64,000 bases of DNA from Siphonodentalium dalli (Eukaryota > Mollusca > Scaphopoda > Gadilida > Siphonodentaliidae), in contig CP136068.1 of NCBI GenBank assembly GCA_032622095.1, forward strand, positions 122,641,989 to 122,705,988, given 5' to 3'. The stretch's first letter is position 1; each line of letters opens with the position of its first letter. This document shows positions 30,301 through 45,300 of this stretch, piece after piece. The position numbers were made by a program, and so were the translations under genes. Below the pieces are notes generated by a model. It searched no databases. It saw only the letters and a program-made list of their open reading frames with translations, and had not been told where the DNA came from.

Positions 30301-33300
30301 AGCCCATGCAAATCCGCCGAGACCGACTGCGATGGTCAGACAAGTCATACAAGCTATCGCGTTAGATGTGTATCCCGCTAGTATCATAAATATAACCTGG
30401 ATCATGAAAGCTGCAAAGAAAATTCAAAATGCTGGTTAACCCTTTACCCAACAGAACGGCCCTGTGCCAATGCATTCTCTTATATATGCGAGTCGACCAT
30501 AGGTCGCCTCGCATATATAAGAGAATGCATTGGCTTAACACATTAAAAATTATAAAATTGTTAAAGAATGTAAGAAAAAATGGTAAAAAGTGTTAAAAAA
30601 AGATTTTTTTTAGGCCAATGCATTCTCTTATATATGCGAGGCGACCTATGGTCGACTCGCATATATAAGAGAATGCATTGGCACAGGGTATAACTGTAAC
30701 TATCACAATGTGGTCAAGGAGCCGGTTCCAATGATATCCATATTTGTATGGTTCTAATGAGACAAACCGAAGATATTTTAGGCTGTTGAAGCTTTATTTG
30801 ACCGGTTTTGGCCGGTTTGTTGGGTAAAGGGTTAAAATAAAATCATGTATTCTGTGCAAATAGAGTATTCAATAGGAGCAAGCCTTGATATAGTGTGTCT
30901 GTCATTTGCAGAATGAGGTTCCCAGAGGGTGAATTTAGTGATGCTACCCCGCATAGCGGGCTAGCATCACCAAATTCACCCTCTGGGAACCTCATTCTGC
31001 TGAGGTGTAAGCAGAATGAGGTCCCCAGAGGGTGAATTTGGTGATGCTAGCCCACTATGTAACAAACTGCCAATTGCTTACTAGTAATCAAGTTATAGGC
31101 TTCACCAACTAAACATTGAAATATTCTATTTGAGAGTATTTTGGGATGGCTGGATGCCAACCCATGGCAACAGCTCCAACTTTGCTTCGTCAAGTTGAGC
31201 TAAAAGCATAAGGAGAATTGACCTATCTCATTTTGGAACCTCTCGGCTGATTCATGCTGCAGCCAAATTTCAGACTATAATTTATCCACGAAAGTCTGTA
31301 AGGTTAAAGCCCTTACAGATGGCATCACAAGTTTGCATCAGAGCTTTCCAATGAATGGCAACAAGCCATATTTCTGAGTAAATCCTGAAAAATTACCCAT
31401 AATTCTGCTGTGGTTAAGTAGTCGATTATTTAGGGCATTACTGTATACAACTCTATAGCCTGTTGGTTTCTGTCCTAATAGATAAGAGATATCAAAGCAT
31501 ACTAACCTCCACAGGTAAACACTTTCCTTACGTAAGTTGTTGACAAACTGAAATGTGATCTCAGGAAGTCTGCGAGTTGACCACCTCCAAGTACAATAAG
31601 CCCCATTACCAAATAGGGCATCGCTCCGATAAAACCGCCCTGGAATACATACATAAATGTTTAAAGCAATATCTCTCTTACATCTAATAAGTAACAACTT
31701 TTTATAAGCTCTTTATGCCAATACCAACAAGAGGTTGCACCACGGATGCTGGGATACCCCCATGATGAATATTGAAATATGGGCAGGTTGGAAACCAAAT
31801 TGTGAAAAAATAATGTGATGAGCGAACAAATTACTGGACAATTCTTATGGATGGCAATCCAACATTTTCCAATAAAGAAAGAGGGATAAATGAGAACAAT
31901 GTAAATTAACCCTCTTTTGAAAGCCCTCCTGATGCCATACCTGCTACCAAATTTCATTTAGATCCGATAACCCATGGTTGAGATATATGAGCGGACGGAT
32001 GGAAATCAAACATTTTTAGATAAACAAAGTGGGATAACTCTTGAACGGAAAATGTGGACAATGTCAGTGAACCCTCTTTTGAAAGCCCCCCTGATGACAA
32101 ACCTGCATACCAAATTTCATTGATATCATATAACCCATGGTTGAGATATATAAGAAGAAGGACATATGGATGGACGGACACTATAATTAGGTACAATTAG
32201 GCCTGAAGAATGAGGTCCACAGAGGGTGAATTTAGTGTCGCTACCCTGCACAGTGGGCTGCATCACCAAATTCATCCTCTGGGGACCTCATTCTACATGG
32301 CCTAATCTGCTATGGGAGACCTAGACTCAGATTTAAGTTCCCAGATGGTGATGTGCACCCATCGAGCACCTCGATTATGCATTTTGTCGTCTGCCAATTT
32401 GGGGATATAGAGAATCAAAACTAAAAAAGAAAAAGAAACTTTCTAAACTTTCTTTAGGATTATGCACTGGATTATGTGACTTTTTTGTATAATACAGCTT
32501 TCAATTAAGAGATTGGAGTAGTGCTGAAATGGTTGACCTATTTTTGTAGCCGGTTAACCATGATGTGTAACCGGATAATAACCGGTTATCCGCTATTTTC
32601 AACTTATGACTTTATACTGATTATTTATACTATAATTTGTACCAATATATCAGCATAATTTGATTTATTAACTGTATGGCAAACTCGCGTAATGTTTACA
32701 CAGACAGAGCTTGTATTAAACGAATGTAAATCACCAAACATGAACGTCACAAAGCCACATGTTGACAACTTGGCAGATGACACAGTGAACTAAAACTCGC
32801 ATTGTTTATAAATAGACGTGTCATGCTTGACCTGTTTGTACGGCAGTTGCGACTGCTACCTGACTTGTTATCGTTCTCGTTTTGGGAAGAATATTGTGTG
32901 ACCTATATACATGTTCGTACATGCAAATATCGACAGTTTTTTATTGCCATTATAGCGATTGCGGGACTGGCCGATTATTAAGTCATGTGACTCAGGTATT
33001 CTAACCGCTGGGTGTTCTTTGGCGATTTGAGATGGATAGGATGACTAACGACCGATAAACACAATTATGACGTTTGTAAACTTTATGTAGTTAACAAATG
33101 AAAATCTAAAAAACAGCTGAAAACCTGCTGAAAACAGTGTTTTCTGTTAGAAGACAATCAAATGCTGAGAATTAGTCATTAGGATGCAAATAAGTCCGAC
33201 TGCAGGGAAACACCATTCATTTGAACTTCATCGACTGATATTACTCAAACTCAGTAATGTTAGAAGTATAGACCGAGCGTATGTAAATAGGGTTGGTTCT

Positions 33301-36300
33301 CAGAGTTTGCATTCTGCCAATTTCTCTTTGTGCCCAGACATCTGATTTGCTCATTTCTTGGGTATCCATGATACTATCTACAAGTAGTCAGTCAGAGAGT
33401 AGATGTCAAATGACCACGCCGTATACTGCAGTGAAAACGATTGTATTGATCTATGCCGATGACCCAGTGGCGTCAGTACACATGTTTTACCGGACATCGG
33501 AACATCAAAGATGACGTCATGCATCTTTGATGTTTAGCCACCAATGCCAGACTATGTAATCTGCCATTCATGGAAGACTTGATCTGGCACCAGATTTTGA
33601 CTTTTAATATGCGTAATTTCGAATGTATACCCCTCTGAGTGATAACGTTTGTAGCAAAATTGATAAAGTACCCGTGTTTAAAAGCTACTGTTATCAGTCT
33701 ATGCCGATTAAGGACATGAATACGTTAGTTTTTATCAGTGGCATTGCATGTGTGTATTACATAGCGGTTAACCGGCTGATCGTAGTTCAACCGGTTGCCG
33801 ATGGTAGCCGGTTGTCAACCGGATATTCGGATATCCGTTTCAGCACTAGATTGGAGATGGAATTTTAGGAATCAATTTAGGAGTTTGTGAATTATGGCTG
33901 TTTGAAGTGAAGATGTATTCTGATATCTCCCTTGTGTAGCATTATGTCATTAGATAAAATGTTAATGTGATTTGGAAATGTCTGCTGGGGAATAGAAAAT
34001 AATTGCTCAAACTGGTTATTCTCATAAAATCTATAACAAAATTAGCCGCATAGTATGCCATTTTTATGTGCCATAAAAATTATATGCAGTGACTCTCATT
34101 GGCTGAATAATTGCAGTTGGAATAATTGTCTGGAATCAAGGTGTAAATATTGACATGTGTGCGTACTTCAAACATTTTATTTTCTGATATGGTATCGAAC
34201 AGGTTGGAATTTTCAACAATATTAGTTGATTGTCACATTTTTTCAGTTAGCACAGTGTCTGGGTTCTCACTAATCAGTTTGATTAACTAAAATAAGCATG
34301 CATTTACATGTATTTATATGTATTTAAAGTGGCATGCTCTTTTAAAAAATAAAATTCCTGTTTCTTTCTTAACCCTTTCTTTACCAAATACTCATTGATG
34401 TGTAGTTATCACTTAGGAAATGTTCAGATAATAAGTTCAACATTTCAACAAACGTCCATAACTTATTATCTGAACATTTCCCTCCAATAAATAGGACTAC
34501 TTCTGTACTTGTATTTTCTCTCGTCTGTTTATTTTTCATAAAAACCCCTCCAGATGAATAATATACCGTTCTATTGTATACTTTTATAACTGAGTGGGAG
34601 AATTCATTTAGTATAGAAAGTTAAAAACAAGCCCCATTGAGGCGTACTTACAATAGAGAGCTGGTAATGGAGGACATGTCTCATAAATGAGGGCAGCTCT
34701 GTCAGCCATGTATAGAAGCCCCAATTCTCAGCTGTATGGGCCATGACGATTGCCCATACAGCTGGCGATGCGAGGATGCTGCCCCATGGAGGCTTCATGT
34801 TCTGAAAATGTTACATCAGTATCAACAGTACAATCATAAGTAATAACAGATCAGATCTCTGAAATTTAACCAAAAAACTGTGCCAATGCATGCTCGTATA
34901 TGTGACCCGCCATATCAAATCAAGTTGGAAGTCGGGATTGTTTTTACCCTGTGCCAATGCATTCTCTTATATATGTGAGTCGACCATAGGTCACCTCGCA
35001 TATATAAGAGAATGCATTGGCCTAACAATTTTTTACAATTTTAATAATTTGTTCTGGTATTCTTTAACAATTTTATAATTTCACCCATACAGAGCCCCAG
35101 ACAAACATGAGCAGACGACACTCTTCTATGTGCTTCTATATATGTGTGGGGCTCCCTGCTGGGTAATGGATGTTTTTTTATTTTATGTCCTAAAAATTGT
35201 AAGAAACATTTATTTAAAAAACATGATAAAATATTGTTAAGCCAATGCATTCTCTTATATATGCGAGGCGACCTATGGTTGACTCGCATATATAAGAGAA
35301 TGCATTGGCACAGGGTAAGAAAATCCCGACTTCCGACTGGATTTGATATGGCGGGTCACATATAATATGCAAGACTCCCATAAGAGCCCCGAATATATAA
35401 AGAGAATACATTGGTCAAACAACATTTACATTGACCTTGTAAGCCAGTGCACTCTCTTATATATGCGAGGCTTCCTATGACAGACTCGCATATATATAGG
35501 AGAATGCACTGGCACATGGTCTTTAATGCTGCACAAGCACAGCTCCTGTCATGAAAGAGTTAATTTGCAAACAGGTTAACAGCATATTGCTCACCGGCGT
35601 ATCAAAAAATTTATCAAAAGTCACAAAAAATCGCACATGCTTACTTATCAAAACAAATGACAATTAGCCACTAGAATTGTGTACTTTATAAATCAAGTGA
35701 CGATACTTTCAACATAAAACGATATAGGCAAATCTGAACACATTTCCATTATCACTTTTGTCCAACAAGAAATCTTTCAGATATTTTTAGGCTTTGTTCA
35801 TCAGACACAAAATTAGACGACGCACCACTCGCAACACAATCAGTAAGGACCTTTATTTAAAATCACTCATTGATAGAAGATAACATTAATATTTCATGTA
35901 TTGAATTCTAAATGGAGGATTCTTGTTCTGAAAGTGTTATGTCATAACTGAAGCTGAACTGAAAATCATAGATCAATCTATTTATTTTATCAAGTTTCAG
36001 AGAATAAGGTAAGTGTGTCTGTCATTTGCAGAATGCGGTCCCCAGAGGGTGAACTTTGTGATGCTATCACACACAGTGGGCTAGCATACCAAATTCACCA
36101 TCTGGGGACCTCATTCTGCTTAAGCCTTATCTTAAAAGCATAATCAAGGTGACTAATGGGGGAACATCACCAACTTAATCTGGGGAACTTCAATCTGATC
36201 CTAGGTCTCCCATAGCAGTTGAGGCCTAAGCAGAAAGAGATCCCCAGATGGTGAATTTACCCTCTGGGAACCACATTCTACAAATGACAGACACTATTTG

Positions 36301-39300
36301 CAGACATTCACTGAAACATCATTTTAATATATACCTTTGTTTGTTCCTCTGTATAACCTATAGACTGTTGAATATATTCGAGCTCTGAATTTGATATTGT
36401 AGGATGTTTGGCGGGGCTTTCTACAATGAAGTAACACCACAACAGGAACCACACGACTCCCATGATTCCTGTACGAAAATTAAGAAGAGCATAGAATAAA
36501 GGTTCAGGATTAGGTCAAGCAGTCAAGTAACTGATTATTAACCCTTTTATGAAGGGAGCTGCACTGGTGCAGCATCAAATAACATGTGCCAGTGCATTCT
36601 CCTATATATGCAAGTCTCCCATAGGGAGCCTCACACATATAAGAGAATGTACCAGTTGGCTTACAAAGTAAATATTTTTAGGCCGATGTATTCTCTTATA
36701 TATTTGCAAAGCTCCCTATGGGCCATGCGGAAACTCGTATATATATAAGACTAGCCGATGAGCCCGACGTTGTCCGGGCTATTCAAAAACCAAATTTCAA
36801 GTCGATAGCTCCACCCGTTTCCGAGATCTGGTCTGCGCATGCGTGAAGCTGGCGTCGCACGGGCTCGGCGACCAGATAAAATTCGTATCCGAGGCAAGAT
36901 ACATTCACATAGCAAATTTCAAGTCGATAGCTCCACCCGTTTCCGAGATCTGGTCTGCGCATGCGCGAAGCTGGCGTCGCACGGGCTCGGCGACCCGATA
37001 AAATTCGTATCCGGGGCAAGATACATTCACATACCAAATTTCAAGTCGATAGCTCCACCCGTTTCCGAGATCTCGTCTGCGCATGCGCGAAGCTGGCGTC
37101 GCACGGGCTCGGCGACCCGATAAAATTCGTATCCGGGGCAAGATACATTCACATACCAAATTTCAAATCGATAGCTCCACCCGTTTCCGAGATCTCGTCT
37201 GCGCATGCGCGAAGCGGGTGCCGCACGGGCTCGCCAATACGACAACGTCCACCGCCTGGTCAAACTACACACACGTACCAAGTTTCGTCCCGATCGGTCG
37301 AGAATCGTAGATTTGTATAAATGACAAACAAACATACATACAGACAGACAGACAAACAGAGGTCTTCAAAATATATAAGAGAATGCATTGGCACAGGCCA
37401 CAGGGGTTTCGCACAATTTTAGGAAGCTCCAGTCATGGAAGGGTTCATGTGCCAGTGAATTCTCTTATATATAAGGTCAATGTAAATATTGTTAATCCAT
37501 TGTATTCTCTTATACTTGCTAGGCTCCCTATGGGAGACTCACAAATATAAGAGAATACATTGGCACAGAGTTTTCAATTTTTTTTAGGAAGCTGCAGTCA
37601 TGGAAGTTTTAAACGGACCAACAGCCTTCAAAGTGGGTTCATGAAATAACAAAAACTTCATAAACAGCTGTAAAATAACTCAGTAATGCCCTAAATAATC
37701 GACTCCTTAACCACAGCAGAATTATGGGTAACTTTTCCGGATTTAGTCTGAAATATGGAATGTTGCCATTCATCGGAAAGCTCTCACTAAGCTCCCAGTG
37801 AGAGCTTTCCGATGAATGGCAACACGTCATATTTCCGACTAAATCCTGAAAAGTTACCCATAATTCTGCTGTGGTTAAGGAGTGGATTATTTAGGGCATT
37901 ACTGTACCATCAATAAGTACATGTAGAAATAGATCAACTTTGGTCTTATTTATATTAATAATAACACACCAATAACGAAACCATTGTTATGTAAACATTA
38001 TTACAGTGGCATTACCAATCTCTATCAATAACTATAATAAGATACCAATGTTTATTCAAACCTTGACACTAAATCATAGAAAAGGTCAAAGCATTGAAAA
38101 ATATTATCAAAATAATATTTTGAGTAAACTATTTGGACTTCCTACGTGATTAGCGATGTTTGTTGACAAATCACTGTAACAGTTTTGTTTACATAACAAT
38201 GCTTTCAATGAGCGAAATTTTGTTACAGGAGAACTATCAATAATTAATATAAGAGCAATGTTTATCTATTATCTTCATGTTCTTTTTGAAGGTGATGTTT
38301 TTACAGACTTTGATAATTTTTGCATATTTACCCACTGTGAAGGCCTTGGGACCCTAAAGTTTAATAGACATTTCAACACAAATTTCTCAAGCAAATGTTT
38401 CCAAATTGCAAAATTTACGATTTAGCTTAAGATAAAATTGAAAATAATTGAGACATACATGAACTGTACATCCTTTAGTATTTACAGTTTATTTGACTAC
38501 AAAAGAACTGATTGTAAAATGACATGAAGTAATCTTTCTCCAGGCATAAAAGGCAACTTTCTACTGGAGTCTACAAAGTCTTTTTGCAAACAGCAGAATC
38601 AGGTTATTTTCTGAGAAACAGAATTTCATGGTTAATGACACATCACATTTTTGGCAACAGCCTTAACTGAATTATTTAATTTCCTAAATAAAAAATAGAC
38701 CAGCAGGCATGGAATAGATCATATATCTGATTGAAATATGGACTATTGAACATTCTACGCATTCCATAAGCTGAAAAATTTCAACACTCTTCCCATTACC
38801 GCCGCTATAGATAGATTTCTCTGGCAATTCCCGCAGTTTGAAGTAACCGTGCACATTTTGCAATAAAATATTTTTAGGATTGACAGTTTTGTTTTCGCAA
38901 ATAACGAATACATATAGGTTATCACCACCATGTGTGTTTCTGAGATCCGTATTCAAGTCGAGCTGCCTTCTCTGGGCAGTCTATCGACGAGTCTGTAGGA
39001 CGAGTCGATAGACAGCCCAGAGAAGGCAGCGAGACTTGAATACGGATCTCGGAAACACACAGGGTGATGATAACCAATTTATCTTACAATTCGTCCCATA
39101 AAAATGCAATAAAACTCAATTTAAAACAGGAACTATTTTATTACGCACAACACACAACGTACACAATTCTCACCACGCGACGTTGTGATAAGTCAAATTC
39201 TGAGAAATCTGGTGCAATCTCCTTGGATAGTGATAGTGTTGGCGAGAGGAATTGCCGGACATGACTGTCCATTCAGAGTTTTGGTGAATTTTGAACTTTC

Positions 39301-42300
39301 CGACACTTCGACAATCGAGTTCTGACTCACACTAAAATAACCCATTAAACTTCATTTAGAGGAAATGCAATAAATCACGGACTTTTCGTAAGTATTCTGT
39401 TTTATATCATTAACATAAGATAAAATTAATTTGATTTTCCCTTCTGTATTTTATCGAATAAAAAATGCGTTCAGTAGCTTTTGATCAAGACCCTATTGAA
39501 TTACGGGGAATTCCCTACTTCGCTAAAATAGAAATTGTCAAAATAGTCCGTATTCGTGCGCGCTGTAAACAATGTGTAAACTTCGTTACTTTTTCGATTT
39601 CCAAACATTTTTGGGTGGTTATTTTGAGCTTTTTGGGCCCTGTCTCCACATTTTGTCAACTTTATTGAAATAATTATTGATTATTTTACATTCGTAGCAC
39701 ACAAGTATATTATTTTTATGACTTTTAGTTGGTTATTTAGACGTTTTGTTTTGAAAACAAGCCAGTTGTCGAAACGCACATGCACCAGTGTTGCCATCCA
39801 CGATATCCTTGTTGCCATCCAGGATACACGATCGGAAACCGCCTAGGCGTTTTTGCGTGTATTTGATGAAATATAGCTATATTGTAAGATAAATTGCTAT
39901 ATAAACTGTTGAAATTCTTGGAAATACTTAATTCTATTTTCCTTGCTTGACCTATATATATTATCGGTCAATTCTGGACTTTTCATTGATGCTTTTAAGT
40001 GTTTAATTAGATGTCGTAATCTCTAATTTTGTGAACGCTGTGTGCAATTAGCAATGTGACAGAAATTTCTATTTATTACACTTTTCTTTAGTTATGGGGA
40101 GGTTTACTGGAATCGTGGGTCGACAAACTTCTGATTGGCTTCATCGCTTTAACATGGAATGTTGTGATTGGCTGGCACTGACGTATAATGCTCTTGGAAG
40201 TAATGGGATTCCCTGCTATGTGTTTCAAACTCTGGAATAGCTGGGTCAAAAGTCTGTATTTAAATCAGACTGGGAATAGGCAAAAGGAATTAAGAATTAA
40301 GTAGAGTTATTTCCCCGTCTCCAGTCAAGCATTAATATTGCATATCAGTTCAACAGAATAATCATTGAATATTTTTATAGTCAGTTGTACCAGCGCTAAT
40401 TTTCATACCGATAATTAAACATATACCAAATATCAATATGATGATAATACTTGGCTATGCAGTTCTTTGATAATCAGTCATGTAATGATACAGATTTTTT
40501 CACTGTGAAGTTTCATAAATATCTTATAGGTGCATGGTTCATTGTGTATACAATTGTACTCAGCTCTCATCTTTCACATACTGTATATCTAGAGCTGTAT
40601 TTAGACCCATGGGGTGCATGTGTTTTTAGTCCCCAAAAAAACAAAAGTAGGCCGAAGTGAGCCCAAACAGGGATAAGGCCCTTCCCAGAATGTTTTTGTC
40701 ATGACAGAAGTCCTACATTTAGGTAAAGAGATGGTATCTTACGATTATTATCTGTCAGCTTTGAGCTGAGGAAGTAAATTTGGTATTTACACCGGTATGA
40801 TACCGGTAATCCAACTATGAATTAGAAAAACACTGCGAAAATCAAGCATGATTAGTAGGTAAAGCTTCGCAATGTTCGCTTACAGTTGGTATAATTTGCC
40901 AAATAACAAGTATTTGATCACTCAATGACTGAACCAATGATATATTCATCTGATACATATTTTCCATTTACTACACCAGGAGATGGTACCATAAATGGCT
41001 GGTTTCCCCAAGCCTGCAAATAGTGTGTCTGTCATTTGCAGAATGAGGTCCCCAGAGGGTGAATTTAGTGATGCTGTCCTGCACAGCGTGCTAGCATTGC
41101 CAACATTGCCAAATTCACCCTCTGGGGACATCAATCTGGTTAGGCCTCATCTTCTGGGGAGTATCTATAGTCTCAAATTAACATTGTTTTAGTTACTTAT
41201 TCCCTTCTATTAAGTTTCTGTATCCTCTAATTTGCAGAAGGTAAATTGCATAATCGAGGTGACTAATGGGTGAACATCACCAACTTCAACTGCGGAACTT
41301 CAATCTGACCCTAGGTCACTCACATCAGTTGAGGCCTCAGCAGAATGAGGTTCCCAGAGGGTGAATTTGGTGATGCTATCCCCTGTTTGGGATAGCATCA
41401 CTAAATTCACCCTCTGGGGACCTCATTCTGCAAATGACAGACACACTATTTCAAGGCATGATGACATGTTTGGAATGAGAAGCGCCACATGAAAGATGCT
41501 ATTTTGTTTTATATTGAATGTAGTATGCATTTATTTCATATAGTTTCAATGTTTTGGAGGGACAATCAAAATTATTTCATTAATTTTTCATTAAGAAAAT
41601 CATATTCTTTGGTACAGTTAAAATTCGTTAAGTCTAATCGCAAGGGACCGTTTGATTACTTCGAGTTATCCATGTGTTCGACTTAACCATTTCGACCATT
41701 TGGTGACTCCAAATTCCAACTAGTCGAATTAATTTCGACCCGAAAATAATTGTTTTCAACCTTGTGCACGCTATATACTCGCGCTAGATCAATAGTCAGC
41801 GACTATGCTGATCACAAACAACAGACGGGATGATATTTGTTCTGATTATTTATTGAATAATGTAATAAAATACAGAATATGACAGCAAAAAATTAACAAA
41901 TTCGCGGTAGAGATAACAAAAGTACATTTCATTTGACCCGGAAGTGGTTACCATGAATAGTATTTACAAAAATTAGGATCCAGGACTGGAAATGACTGGT
42001 GATCAAGGACAGTGGTTTCTGCATATATTTGGTCGTTGAATCTTTCTTCAGTTTATCGTTGATTTCCAGCATTTTCATTAGGTCGTTGGCCGTGTTTGCT
42101 TGCGTCAACATATATCGCATTACAAGGTCACAGCCATGCATTGCGTCATCTCGCATTCTTTTGTCACCAATCGCTACACAAAGCCATTCTTCGATGCTTT
42201 TAATATCCATGTTTTCTTCCCGTCATCAGACGGATGGCGCATTTCTTCGTTTGGAACATCGTTTTCGTTTTGGAAAGACATGACTGAATGAGATTATTCT

Positions 42301-45300
42301 CTATATCAAGCGGTTTAAATATGATTTTTCATTTCGTCTATACTAATCCTCACATGGTGGAAATTGACCCACGCACCTCGTTAATATGTTAAATAAATAA
42401 TGCATTAGGACAAAGACTCTGAGAAACTTCACAGCTTTTTATGGAATGGAAGCACACTGAGTTAAAATTACATGGCGATGCATCGCGGGCGGCACTTCGA
42501 CTTAACCATAGTAATTAGTGTTATAAGCTGGCTGGTGGGACCAAATTCTTTTTCGTCTTAAGCTGGAATTTCGACTTATCCACCTTCGACTTAACCGTGA
42601 TTATTCTATTAGCTTTGCACACAAGCTCAGCCAGGACCAGAGATGGCTTCGACTTAAGTGGGGTATTCGAGTTACAAACATTCGACTTAACGAAGTTTGA
42701 CTGTATCTATAAGTCTAGTATATATGCATATTTGGTTTACAATATTTTTTTCAACAGAATCAGGCAGAAAACAATGTTGAAAACTTTTTCTGATGTTGTT
42801 GTAACTGGAGGTCTGGAACCCTGAATATATCTTAAATGGTTAACCTAATTACCTGTGAGGTAGAAGATAGCAGGCCACCCCATGGAGCTGTCGGCCAGTG
42901 ATCCACAGACAGGTAACGTAATCACTGTTCCAATGTAGGAACCTAGAAAAAACGTAAAAAGAATTTAATGCAATTGTTATTAGAAATAAATCTATCTACT
43001 TTCAGTTATAATATGAATATGAGTGCAATCAAAAAGTATGATAGCAACTTGAAAATATTTCTTTGTAGCATGCATGTATGTGACCCGCCATATCAAATCC
43101 AGTCATAAGTCGGGATTTTTTTACCCTATGCCAATGCATTCTCTTATATATGCGAGTCGACCATAGGTCGCCTCGCATATATAAGAGAATGCATTGGCCT
43201 AACAATTTTTTATCATTTTTTTAAAATAAATGTTTCTTACAATTTTTAGGACATAAAATAAAAAACATCCATTACCCTGCAGGGAGCCCCACACATATAT
43301 AGAAGCATATAGAAGAGTGTCGTCTGCTCATGTTTATCTGGGGCTCTGTATGGGTGAAATTATAAAATTTTTAAAGAATACAAGAACAAATTATTAAAAT
43401 TGTAAAAAATTGTTAGGCCAATGCATTCTCTTATATATGCGAGGCGACCTATGGTCGACTCGCATATATAAGAGAATGCATTGGCACAGGGTAAAAAAAT
43501 CCTGACTTACGATTGGATTTGATATGGCGGGTCACATATAGACTAAGTCTTCTCGGACCACAACAGCTTGGGATGGGATATCGGTCGGGTTGATGCTGTT
43601 TTGGACCGAGTCATCCCATTACTCTTCCATAACTGACTTTCATTGAAAAGACATGTCTGCGATTAATCTGTCTTCAAAATGATATGTCATTTACTGTATT
43701 AGCAAAAGGTAGGTATAAAAGTGATGATACAATCGTTTAATATATTGTTTACATAGATCTTCTGATAGCGCGACAAATAAAAATCTCTTGAAAACAAGTA
43801 ATGCTCTAATTAATCGACCTCTTAACCAAAGCAGAATTATGGGTAACTTTTCAGGATTTAGTCGGAAATATGGCTTGTTGCCATTCATCGGAAAGCTCTT
43901 GGCGAGAGCTTTCCGATGAATGGCAACAAGCCATATTTCCGACTAAATCCTGAAAAGTTACCCATAATTCTGCTTTGGTTAAGAGGTCGATTAATTAGAG
44001 CATTACTGTATCCATGTTTGATATCATCATACTTTGGAAAGGCTGCCCTCAATGTCCAAAAACACAAAGTGTTCATTTGATCTAATCTGAAGACACACAA
44101 GCAATATGACTCCTGCCCACAAGTCTGGGTGCAAAGTCTGTTATCGAAGAGTAACGGGACGGGACTCGGTTCAAAATCAACCCAACAATATCCAAGCTGT
44201 TGTAGACCGAGCAGACTTAGGGTGCAAAATAAAGGGAAGAGAAATTCTTTTCATGAATATAAACATAAGGAGTTGGCCTGAACTGAGTACACAAACAAAT
44301 ATTATGAATTCAAGCTTCACATTCTCATTCAAATAATTTCTTCAATTGAATTGGCCAAGTGAATTATTCCCCGACGCCACACGTTTCATTACAAGACACA
44401 GACGAAAACAAAAATGGAATTGTATGATTGATTGACCATCATGTATGTGTTTATAATCACAATGATGAACTGACTCCTGTGAGATATGTTGGCAATCTAC
44501 TGTAATGCCCTAAATAATCGACTCCTTAACCACAGCAGAATTATGGATAACTTTTCAGGATTTAGTCGGAAATATGGCTTGTTGCCATTCATCGGAAAGC
44601 TCTCAGTGAGAATGAATGGCAACAAGCCATATTTCCGACTAAATTCTGAAAAGTTACCCATAATTCTGCTGTGGTTAAGGAGTCGATTATTTAGGGCATT
44701 ACTGTAATCTGTACAACAATTTGATATCTCACATACATATAATTAACCCTTTCATGACAGGAGTTATGCTGGTGCAGCATTAAAGATCCTGTGCCAGTGC
44801 ATTCTCCTATATATGAGAGTCATCCATAGGGAGCCTCACATATATAAGAGAATGCACTGGCTTACAAGGTCAAGGTAAATATTGTTAGGCCAATGTGTTC
44901 TCTTATATATGCGAGGCTCCCTGTGGGAGACTCACATATTTAAGAGAATGCATTGGCACAGGGTTTTTGCAAACTTTCAGTCAGCTCCAGTCATGGAAGA
45001 GTTATAAATATACTACATATATACTTCACCTGCAAAGGCAAATGTAGCGAGCTTTGTTTTTTCCAATGGTGGAGCCCATTTTGACCAAATAGCATGGATA
45101 GATGGATAAGTTACTCCCTGTAAGAGAGATATTCATTTATTGAATCAACATACAGTAATGCTCTAATTAATCGACCTCTTAACCACAGCAGAATTATGGG
45201 TAACTTTTCAGGATTTAGTCGGAAATATGGCTTGTTGGCATTCATCGGAAAGCTAATCAGTGAGAGCTTTCCGATGAATGGCAACAAGCCATATTTCCGA

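Noticed and set aside
36751-36790. Possible hammerhead ribozyme start (CCGATGAG...) in family G
   Set aside because: The CTGATGA...GAAA core needed for a hammerhead is not complete: CGATGAG is followed by a stem, but GAAA is absent.
36783-37335. Several frames of 75-119 codons on both strands
   Set aside because: They are produced by the tandem 122-bp family G units; 122 is not a multiple of three and the same happens at 46439-46996.
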